Shown here one piece after another: positions 1-7,176 of a DNA stretch of 64,000 bases. The DNA is from Gottschalkiaceae bacterium SANA. Its GTDB lineage: Bacteria; Bacillota; Clostridia; Tissierellales; GPF-1. Positions within the stretch are counted from its first letter, which is position 1. Each line of letters begins with the position of its first letter. The position numbers and the translations under genes were made by a program. The notes beneath the pieces are model-generated. The model was not told where the DNA came from and made no database searches. It was given only the letters and a program-made list of their open reading frames with translations. The stretch covers positions 496,001 to 560,000 of the forward strand of contig AP028876.1 in the NCBI GenBank assembly GCA_036323355.1. Direction: 5' to 3'.

Positions 1-255
1 ATCGTGGAAGGTAAGATTCTAACCAGTATGATTAAGCGTGTGGATGTTGCAGTGTTTGATTTTGCCAAACAAGTTAAAGAAGGAAATTATTCATCGGGCA
101 TTCATGTATATGGAGTCGCAGAAAACGGGGTATCGTTGAGTGAAATGACCTATACAAAAGAGTTGATTTCTACAGAAATTTTAGATAGCATTGAAACCAT
201 TCGTCAAGAAATTATTGATGGAACGATAGAGGTTACAGACTTATTCGAACAATAA
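1..255 (+). CDS. BMP family ABC transporter substrate-binding protein (C-terminal part)
   Basis: The window opens inside this gene; only the last 84 codons and the TAA stop are present. The fragment carries the short hydrophobic strand followed by a GVAENGVSLSEM-like segment and a final helix ending in DLFEQ, which resembles the C-terminus of Bmp/PnrA-type lipoproteins that bind nucleosides. The assignment rests mainly on context: an ATPase and two permeases of the same importer class follow in the same direction. The start, lipobox and most of the ligand pocket lie outside the window. Confidence 0.75.
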   Translation: MVEGKILTSMIKRVDVAVFDFAKQVKEGNYSSGIHVYGVAENGVSLSEMTYTKELISTEILDSIETIRQEIIDGTIEVTDLFEQ

Positions 256-389
256 TCAGATCAAGTATATAAATCAACAAACAGGAAGTCTAATGCTAAA
301 TGTGAGAAAAAAATGGGGCGTGCGACTTGATCGCCGTCCCTTCTTTTTCAATCGGTTTGATTGAAATTGGAAAGAAGGAGAATGACTAA

Positions 390-1931
390 ATGGGATTAGC
401 AATTGAAATGATCGATATTTGCAAAGCATTTCCGGGCACGTTAGCCAATGATCAGGTCTCTATCCGAGTGGAAAAAGGGTCTGTTATGTGTTTAGTTGGA
501 GAGAATGGTGCGGGCAAATCGACATTGATGAATATTTTATATGGCTTGTTACAGCCTGATTCTGGTGAAATTAGAATCAATGAAAAACGCGTGCAGTTTC
601 ATTCCAGTTTGGATGCATTAAATGAAAAAATTGGTATGGTCCATCAACATTTTATGTTGGTGGAAGAAATTAGCGTATTGGAAAATATTATTTTGGGAAG
701 AGAACCTGGTAAATCTCAGATGATTGATTATGCATTGGCACGAAAAGAAATTGAAGAATTGATGAAAAAGAATGGCATGCCGATACCCTTGGATGTCTTG
801 GTAAGTGATTTACCAGTGGGAATGCAACAAAAGGTGGAGATTATCAAGGTACTATATCGTGGAGCGGAGATCTTAATTTTAGATGAACCGACAGCGGTTT
901 TGACGCCACAGGAAACGGACGAGCTATTTAATAATATTGAACGAATCTCAGCTATGGGCAAGACTTTTATTTTTATCACCCATAAGTTAGATGAGGTAAT
1001 TCGGGTTTCGGATTTTATTATCGTGATGCGTCGCGGCAAGGTAGTGGAGCAAGTAAAAACAAAAGACACCAATAAATATGCATTGGCAGAGTTAATGGTG
1101 GGAAAAGAAATTCCTCCGGTTCGAGACAGGGTAAAAAAAGATGGTCGTGAAGTTATGCGCTTGCGAGAGATCAATTGTCATGATAAAAAGGGTCGGTCCT
1201 TGTTGAAAGATATTAATCTGTCCATCCATCAGGGCGAGATTGTCGGTGTGGCGGGCATTTCCGGGAATGGACAACAAGCTTTGGCACAAACGATATCAGG
1301 CCAAATCCTACCGAATTCCGGCGTGATTAGCTATGAAGGCCAGGATTTTTCACGGGTGAAACGACGAGAAAGATTGAGCAAAGGCATCAGTTATATGCCA
1401 GCGGATCGAAAGAAAGATGGGCTGTGCATGGAATGGTCTATCGCGGAAAATAGCATTGCTGGCTATCATATGCTTGATAAATTTGTAAAAAAGATTGCTG
1501 GTATTCACTTTATCAATGAGTCTCAGATGAATGAAAATGCGAAAGAGATGATCAAACGGTTTGATATTCGAACGCCGAGTCATAAAACGATGGTAAGCGC
1601 CTTATCAGGTGGCAATCAGCAGAAGGTAGTCATTGCTCGGGAGACCTATGTGCAAAAGCCAAAGCTATTAATTGCCGCGGAACCCACTCGGGGTGTAGAT
1701 ATTGGGGCGATCAGTTTTATTCACAATTACATTATGGAACTTCGCAATGAAGACACGGCTGGTCTTTTGATCTCTTCGGATTTGGATGAGATATTTGCTT
1801 TAAGCGATACGATTGTTGTACTTTTTGAGGGCGAAATCGTTTGTCATGTAAAAGCGAGCCAAATTACTAAAGAAGAACTGGGCCTATATATGGCGGGGTC
1901 TAAAAGACAGGAGTATGAATATGAATCGTAA
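390..1931 (+). CDS. ABC transporter ATP-binding protein, nucleoside (BMP-linked) type
   Basis: A 513-residue protein with two ABC ATPase domains in one chain, as in the YufO/NupA and RbsA families. The first domain has Walker A GENGAGKST near residues 37-45 and Walker B ILILDEPTAV, but its signature is the weak form VSDLPVGMQQK. The second domain, from about residue 260, has a degenerate Walker A (GISGNGQQ) and a proper LSGGNQQKV signature. This asymmetry is usual for the family and suggests one competent site. It energises the permeases encoded next, whose first gene overlaps this one. An AAGGAG site precedes the ATG. Substrate is probably a nucleoside or related small molecule; the sulfatase ending the operon makes a modified substrate possible. 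Confidence 0.92.
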   Translation: MGLAIEMIDICKAFPGTLANDQVSIRVEKGSVMCLVGENGAGKSTLMNILYGLLQPDSGEIRINEKRVQFHSSLDALNEKIGMVHQHFMLVEEISVLENIILGREPGKSQMIDYALARKEIEELMKKNGMPIPLDVLVSDLPVGMQQKVEIIKVLYRGAEILILDEPTAVLTPQETDELFNNIERISAMGKTFIFITHKLDEVIRVSDFIIVMRRGKVVEQVKTKDTNKYALAELMVGKEIPPVRDRVKKDGREVMRLREINCHDKKGRSLLKDINLSIHQGEIVGVAGISGNGQQALAQTISGQILPNSGVISYEGQDFSRVKRRERLSKGISYMPADRKKDGLCMEWSIAENSIAGYHMLDKFVKKIAGIHFINESQMNENAKEMIKRFDIRTPSHKTMVSALSGGNQQKVVIARETYVQKPKLLIAAEPTRGVDIGAISFIHNYIMELRNEDTAGLLISSDLDEIFALSDTIVVLFEGEIVCHVKASQITKEELGLYMAGSKRQEYEYES

Positions 1932-2997
1932 AGTCGAGACTGCAATTAAAAGTATTGGGAAACCCTTGTTTGCAATTTTTGTGTCTCTATTAATTGGCGC
2001 GCTATTGATTATTCCAACGGGAACATCGCCATTGGAAGCCTACGGTATTTTGTTTATGGGCGCTTTTGGTTCTTGGCAAGGAATTACGACAAGCTTGGCC
2101 TATGCAACACCTTTGTTGTTTACGGGTTTGGGGGCGGCCTACGCTTTTCGGGCGGGAGTCTTTAATATTGGTTTAGAAGGACAAATGTACTTTGGTGCCA
2201 TTGCTGCAGCTTTGGTGGGCGTTTATGCAAAGGCGTTGCCTGGTCCGATACATATTCTTTTGTGTATAGGGGCAGCGATGTTGGCCGGTATGCTTTGGTC
2301 TATTATCCCAGCAATTTTGAAAATCAGATATAATATCGGGGTTTTTATTACCTATATTATGTTCAATAATATCGCCCAATTATTCTCTGATTACCTAGCC
2401 GCCTATCCTTTCAAAGGGGAATTGTCGATTGCGGCGACCTATAAGGTCAGTGAAAAGGTATTTTTGCCAAAATTGGCTGGTGAAATGATCGACTTGAATT
2501 TTGGATTTATTCTTGCAATTATCTTGGCTGTTGCTTTGTATTTCTTGCTCTTTAAAACGCAATTTGGTTATGAAAGCCGAGCGGCTGGCATTAACGCTGG
2601 TTTTACGGAGTATATGGGCGTAAATGCGGTTAAAAAGATGTTGATTGTGGTGATGATCAGTGGCGGTATTGCTGGGCTGGCGGGTGCTGAACAGGTATTG
2701 GGAGTCACACATCGTTATATGAGCGGATTTTCTCCAGGATTTGGCTATACGGGAATTACTGTGGCCCTATTGGCAAGAACCAACCCGTTGGCTTGTATCA
2801 TTACGGCGATTTTCTTTGGTGCCTTGAATAATGGCGCCATACAAATGGAAATATTTACGAATATTTCAAGGGACTTGGTTACCTCGATTCAAGCAATTAT
2901 GATTATTTTTATTGCAGCGGATTTTGCTTGGAAAAAAAGAAAAACGACAAAAAAGCAAGACGAGCAGAAAGCTGAGTCTAAGAAGGAGGTCGCATAA
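1921..2997 (+). CDS. ABC transporter permease, nucleoside (BMP-linked) type, subunit 1
   Basis: A 358-residue integral membrane protein of the BPD_transp_2 family, with about ten hydrophobic segments and the family pattern FNIGLEGQMYFGA near residue 80. It forms the membrane channel with the permease encoded next and is driven by the upstream ATPase. Two ATGs six bases apart are possible; I chose the second (1921) because CAGGAG at 1908-1913 is then seven bases away, whereas the first ATG is almost on top of it. The gene overlaps the end of the ATPase gene by 11 bases, which suggests translational coupling. The tail after residue 335 is Lys/Glu-rich and cytoplasmic. Confidence 0.92.
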   Translation: MNRKVETAIKSIGKPLFAIFVSLLIGALLIIPTGTSPLEAYGILFMGAFGSWQGITTSLAYATPLLFTGLGAAYAFRAGVFNIGLEGQMYFGAIAAALVGVYAKALPGPIHILLCIGAAMLAGMLWSIIPAILKIRYNIGVFITYIMFNNIAQLFSDYLAAYPFKGELSIAATYKVSEKVFLPKLAGEMIDLNFGFILAIILAVALYFLLFKTQFGYESRAAGINAGFTEYMGVNAVKKMLIVVMISGGIAGLAGAEQVLGVTHRYMSGFSPGFGYTGITVALLARTNPLACIITAIFFGALNNGAIQMEIFTNISRDLVTSIQAIMIIFIAADFAWKKRKTTKKQDEQKAESKKEVA

Positions 2998-3905
2998 TGG
3001 AAATGATGACAATGGTACTAGAAACAACCCTTCGTTTATTGCCAGCGATTCTCTTTGCTAGTTTGGGTGGATTGATCACCCAACGTATTAAATTAGTTAA
3101 TCTTGGTTTAGAAGGTTTCATGCTGATCGGCGCATTTATTGCGGTTGCAGTCAGTTATTATACGGGATCAGCAATGATTGCTGTTTTGGTTACCGTTCTT
3201 TGTTGCGGACTGATGGGTCTATTTTTTGCGGTATTTAACTTGAGATTTAAGGCGGATAATATTGTAATGTCGGTTGCGATCAATATGTTTGCCCTAGGTA
3301 TTACGAAATACTTTATGAACCTTCTCTTTGGGGTGCGGGGTGCATTTTCGGCGCCAGAAATTGTTGGCTTGCCAAAATTACGTCTCGTATTTCTTGATGG
3401 TATTCCGATTTTATCTGCCTTTTCAAATCTATCTGTATTTGTGTACTTGGCACTAATTCTTGTTCTTGTCACTCATATCATCCTGTATCGTACCAAGATC
3501 GGACTTCGCATCCGTGCAACAGGACCTAATCCTATGGCGGTTGAAACAGCAGGGATTGGCGTTTATCGATTAAAATGCTGGGTTGTGACGGTGAGTGGCA
3601 TGCTCTGTGGCTTGGGTGGCGCCTATCTATCCCTAGGTCAATTGACTATGTTCACGGACAATATGACCAATGGAAGAGGTTTTGTAGCCATGGCGGCATC
3701 AAACTTTGGAAATGCGGCACCAATCGGCACCTTTTGGGGAGCAGCTTTGTTTAGCTTTTCTGATGCGGTGACCATGCGGGCGCAGCTTTACGGTTTTCCG
3801 CCGCAATTGATTCAAATGTTACCCTACGTAGTAACTGTTTTAACACTGATTGCAATGGCAATCGTTAAGGAAAGAAGAATGAAAAGAGGAATCAGCCATG
3901 GGTAA
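2997..3905 (+). CDS. ABC transporter permease, nucleoside (BMP-linked) type, subunit 2
   Basis: A 302-residue membrane protein, the second BPD_transp_2 permease of the importer. It has the family pattern VNLGLEGFMLIGAF near residues 31-45 and about eight hydrophobic segments. Its ATG shares bases with the TAA of the preceding permease (TAATG), with AAGGAGG at 2983-2989, so the two subunits are translated together. Its own end overlaps the start of the sulfatase gene by eight bases. That overlap is the strongest evidence that transport and desulfation are linked. Confidence 0.92.
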   Translation: MEMMTMVLETTLRLLPAILFASLGGLITQRIKLVNLGLEGFMLIGAFIAVAVSYYTGSAMIAVLVTVLCCGLMGLFFAVFNLRFKADNIVMSVAINMFALGITKYFMNLLFGVRGAFSAPEIVGLPKLRLVFLDGIPILSAFSNLSVFVYLALILVLVTHIILYRTKIGLRIRATGPNPMAVETAGIGVYRLKCWVVTVSGMLCGLGGAYLSLGQLTMFTDNMTNGRGFVAMAASNFGNAAPIGTFWGAALFSFSDAVTMRAQLYGFPPQLIQMLPYVVTVLTLIAMAIVKERRMKRGISHG

Positions 3906-5499
3906 AGACCGACCGAATATTTTATTGATTACAACTGATCAGCAGCGATTTGATACCATTAATGCTGCAGGATTCTCTCATATGAAAACGCCGAACCTAG
4001 ATCGCTTGGCCAGGGAGGGATGTTTGTTTAGAAACGCCTACTCACCGAATCCTGTGTGTATTCCAGCACGGCATAATATCGTTTCCGGCTTGTCTGCCAA
4101 ACATCATGGGTTTGATGACAATTATTTTGATAACTCGATTCAGATGCCTTCTGACTTGCCAACTTTTCCGGAGTTGTTAACCAATGCGGGATATGGATCG
4201 ATAGCAATTGGCAAGATGCATTTTCAGCCTTGCAGAAGGCATAATGGTTTTGATCGTATGTTGACCATGGAAGAGATTCCTGACAATCTAGAGGATGACG
4301 ATTACGCCTTGTATCTGCACAGTCAAGGGTATGAGTATCTGAGGAGCTTTCATGGTGTTCGCCACCTGCTCTATATGCTACCGCAACAATCCATGCTGCC
4401 AATTGAACATCACGGTACCACCTGGGTGGCTGATCGAACCATTGAAGCCATGGAAGGATATACGGGAGATCGTCCGTTTTTGATTTGGTCCAGTTTTATT
4501 GAGCCCCATCCGCCCTTTGATGTGCCAAAGGAATGGGCGAATACCTATGACGGGGTGCAGATTCCTGCAGGGTCGGTTTCAAAAACACCCCTATCCTCAT
4601 TAGCGGAGGAAAACAAACACATTGCCGATTATCCGACAAAGGAAGTAGCGGACCGTGCTAAACGCTTGTATTATTCGGCGATTTCTTTTGTGGATGATCA
4701 AATTGGCCGGATCCTCGCGCATCTGGAGGAAACCGGGCGTTTGGATGATACTTTGATTATTTTCACTTCGGACCACGGAGAGATGCTAGGAGATTTTGAG
4801 ACCTATCAGAAGTTTTTGCCCTATGACGGGTCCTGTAAAATTCCATTTCTCGTTCGGTATCCGAAGCTGGTGGAAGCAGGATCGGTTGATGATCGATTTA
4901 TAGACTTGAATGATATTTTGCCAACTTTTTTGGATGTGGCAGGTGTAGATTATCCAGCCAATCATAAACTGCCGGGTGAAAGCATCTTTGTTCAAGATGG
5001 ATTTAAGAACAGGAACTACCAGTATGTGGAGCACAATAAGGGCAACAAACGCTGGGTCAGCCTGCGGAACCACAACTATAAGTACAACTATTACTACGGA
5101 GGTGGTCGAGAAGAGATTTTTGACATGGTAGCTGATCCGAAAGAAACAAGGAATCTTCTTTGTGGTAACATAACGACTGCTGAGGAAGAAGCTCGAGTGA
5201 GACTGAGGAAAAAACTGGTTCGCTATGAAAAGGCCTATGGATTGGAAGGTTACGTTGTCAATGATGATTTTGTGGCGATGGAACCCTATATTGCGGTTCC
5301 TTATCGGGAGACGAATTTTCCCAAGCATATTGAATCTTTGTCAAAGGAAAAACAGGCGATGTTGAAATCAATGGAATCTGAGATTCGATTAGCCATTGAA
5401 GCTGAACCGAAGGTAAATTTGAATGAATTGGATTTAGATACTTTTAAACGGATTGGTGGATATTCAGATGAGCAAGTTGAAGCATTGCTAAAAAATTAG
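3898..5499 (+). CDS. Sulfatase, Cys type (CxPxR), cytoplasmic
   Basis: A 533-residue alkaline-phosphatase-superfamily sulfatase. The active-site signature CIPAR is at residues 54-58; Cys54 would be converted to formylglycine. The N-terminal metal site reads TTDQQ (Asp14), as in choline-sulfatase and phosphonate-monoester-hydrolase-like members, and the second metal site is SDHGEMLGD near residue 297. There is no signal peptide, so it acts in the cytoplasm and would need a cytoplasmic maturase, which is not encoded here. It overlaps the upstream permease by eight bases and belongs to the ABC operon. Substrate is unknown; a sulfate ester delivered by that importer is the natural inference. Confidence 0.9.
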   Translation: MGKDRPNILLITTDQQRFDTINAAGFSHMKTPNLDRLAREGCLFRNAYSPNPVCIPARHNIVSGLSAKHHGFDDNYFDNSIQMPSDLPTFPELLTNAGYGSIAIGKMHFQPCRRHNGFDRMLTMEEIPDNLEDDDYALYLHSQGYEYLRSFHGVRHLLYMLPQQSMLPIEHHGTTWVADRTIEAMEGYTGDRPFLIWSSFIEPHPPFDVPKEWANTYDGVQIPAGSVSKTPLSSLAEENKHIADYPTKEVADRAKRLYYSAISFVDDQIGRILAHLEETGRLDDTLIIFTSDHGEMLGDFETYQKFLPYDGSCKIPFLVRYPKLVEAGSVDDRFIDLNDILPTFLDVAGVDYPANHKLPGESIFVQDGFKNRNYQYVEHNKGNKRWVSLRNHNYKYNYYYGGGREEIFDMVADPKETRNLLCGNITTAEEEARVRLRKKLVRYEKAYGLEGYVVNDDFVAMEPYIAVPYRETNFPKHIESLSKEKQAMLKSMESEIRLAIEAEPKVNLNELDLDTFKRIGGYSDEQVEALLKN

Positions 5500-5522
5500 A
5501 TTGAAATTTAAACAGAGAGTTA

Positions 5523-5566
5523 GTCAAGCAGAATGCGTTCTTTGGCGGTTTCTGCTTGACTTTTTT
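5523..5566 (+). terminator. Rho-independent terminator after the ABC/sulfatase operon
   Basis: An 11-bp perfect stem (GTCAAGCAGAA at 5523-5533 with TTCTGCTTGAC at 5550-5560) is followed by six T residues. It lies 24 bases after the sulfatase stop and separates the ABC operon from the sigma-54 promoter of the next sulfatase gene. Confidence 0.88.
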
Positions 5567-5613
5567 ATGCTTTTTGCGAAAGGTTAAGTAGAGTGTGACG
5601 ATCGGTATAATGA

Positions 5614-5642
5614 TTGGCATAAGACTTGGCATAAGACTTGCA
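5614..5642 (+). promoter_or_regulatory. Sigma-54 (-24/-12) promoter with duplicated -24 element
   Basis: TGGCAT (5627-5632), five bases, TTGCA (5638-5642) fits the sigma-54 consensus TGGCAC-N5-TTGCA with one mismatch and correct GG-to-GC spacing. The 12-mer TTGGCATAAGAC occurs twice head to tail (5614-5625 and 5626-5637); only the second copy is followed by TTGCA. Downstream, TAGTGT (5644-5649) and ACACTA (5660-5665) form an inverted repeat over the expected transcription start. It serves the sulfatase gene at 5676. Confidence 0.8.
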
Positions 5643-5675
5643 ATAGTGTAGAGTATCAAACACTAGGAGGGTTTT

Positions 5676-7127
5676 ATGAAACCAAATCTGATTCTTTTTA
5701 ATCCCGATCAAATGAGGGCTGATTCTTTGAGTCATTTGGGCAATGAAGCGATAGAGACGACGGCAATGGATGCCTTGGCTGAAGATGGAATTTCTTTTTC
5801 TCGTGCATTCTGCCAAAATCCAGTGTGTACGCCAAGTCGATGCAGTTTTGTCAGTGGCTGGTACCCCCATGTACGGGGACATCGCAGCATGCATTATATG
5901 ATGCAGCCGGATGAGCCGGTTATTTTTCGTCGTTTAATGAAAGAGGGCTATCATGTCTGGTGGGGCGGCAAGAATGATATTGTGGCAGCAGACAAAAATA
6001 TTTTGGATTATTGCCATGAGAAACCAGAACCGGATTTTTTGAAGCATAATCTGGAACAGGATCCGGACTGGATGGCAACGTGGCGGGGAAGGCCGGATTC
6101 TTCCGCTTACTACAGCTTTCATGCTGGTGTTGTGACAAATGAACATGAAATCAACTTTCTCAAGCATGATGAGTATTATATCGAAAAGGCGATTGAGCAG
6201 ATTAAGAACCGGAAACCAGACCAGCCTTTTTGCCTCTTTTTGCCGCTTCTATTTCCGCACCCGCCCTATGCGGTTGAGCAACGCTTTCTTGATCAAGTTG
6301 ATGAGACGAATATTAAGCTGCCAGTCGTATTGAAAGATCTTTCCGGCAAAGCCAAAATGCTCAAAAAGATTCGTGATAATCAGCGTTTGAGTGGTTGGGA
6401 AACGGCTGATTATCTGGCTGTGAAGAAGACCTACTTGGGTATGGTGAAGAAGGTGGATACCATGTTGGGACAGCTGGTGGAAGTTTTGCGGGAAGAAGAA
6501 ATTTATGATGATACGGCGCTCTTTGTTTTTAGCGACCATGGAGACTATATGGGTGATTATGGAATCCTGGAAAAGAACCAAAATACTTTTGAAGATGCCT
6601 TAACCCATGTTCCCATGATTGTAAAGCCACCAAAGGGTGTGGACTGTCGTGTAGGAATCCGCAGCGACTTTGTTGAGCTTCTGGATCTTCCGGCGACTAT
6701 AGCGGATATGGTTGGATTTGATCTGGGCTATCAGCAGTTTGGTCATTCCATGCTACCGATGATTGCAGGAGAAAAAGGGGAACGAGATTTTGTTGTTGCA
6801 GAGGGAGGGCGTCTTTATGGAGAAGAGCAATGCATGGAAAAGGGGCACCAGCCCTCATCGCTCTATTGGCCACGGCTCCATGCCCAAGAAGAGGAAGATG
6901 GTGCTCATGGAAAAGCGATTATGATTCGAGGAGAACGGTACAAATATGTGTATCGGGCGGCGGAGCCTGATGAATTGTATGATTTGAAGTCGGACCCCAA
7001 GGAGATGGTCAATCGAATTGATGATCTAACTTTGGAATCAATCCTTCATATTTTTCAAGATAGATTGTTGACGTTTTTGGTTAACACGGGTGATTATGTG
7101 CCACCAAAACGGGAAAAAAGAAAATAA
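5676..7127 (+). CDS. Sulfatase, Cys type (CTPSR), cytoplasmic
   Basis: A 483-residue sulfatase with the canonical CTPSR signature at residues 51-55, in the context NPVCTPSRCSFVSG. Metal ligands are visible at NPDQM (Asp11) and FSDHGDYMGD near residue 285. No signal peptide or transmembrane segment is present, so it should be cytoplasmic. AGGAGG lies just before the ATG. The gene is alone between its own sigma-54 promoter and a strong terminator, and it runs convergently into the LevR-type activator gene. That suggests control by an RpoN-dependent activator, possibly the neighbouring one. The substrate is not evident. Confidence 0.9.
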   Translation: MKPNLILFNPDQMRADSLSHLGNEAIETTAMDALAEDGISFSRAFCQNPVCTPSRCSFVSGWYPHVRGHRSMHYMMQPDEPVIFRRLMKEGYHVWWGGKNDIVAADKNILDYCHEKPEPDFLKHNLEQDPDWMATWRGRPDSSAYYSFHAGVVTNEHEINFLKHDEYYIEKAIEQIKNRKPDQPFCLFLPLLFPHPPYAVEQRFLDQVDETNIKLPVVLKDLSGKAKMLKKIRDNQRLSGWETADYLAVKKTYLGMVKKVDTMLGQLVEVLREEEIYDDTALFVFSDHGDYMGDYGILEKNQNTFEDALTHVPMIVKPPKGVDCRVGIRSDFVELLDLPATIADMVGFDLGYQQFGHSMLPMIAGEKGERDFVVAEGGRLYGEEQCMEKGHQPSSLYWPRLHAQEEEDGAHGKAIMIRGERYKYVYRAAEPDELYDLKSDPKEMVNRIDDLTLESILHIFQDRLLTFLVNTGDYVPPKREKRK

Positions 7128-7131
7128 TATC

Positions 7132-7175
7132 AAAAGAATCAGCAAGTCGAAATTTCGATTTGCTGATTCTTTTTG
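7132..7175. terminator. Bidirectional terminator between sulfatase and activator genes
   Basis: A long inverted repeat, AAAAGAATCAGCAA with TTGCTGATTCTTTTT, is extended inward by GTCGAAATTTCGAT. It ends in a T run on the plus strand and in a T run on the minus strand, so it can stop both convergent genes. Confidence 0.85.
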
Positions 7176-7176
7176 G

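Noticed and set aside
4786-5328. A 180-codon minus-strand open frame opposite the first sulfatase
   Set aside because: Lies fully within the conserved sulfatase coding region and has no domain.
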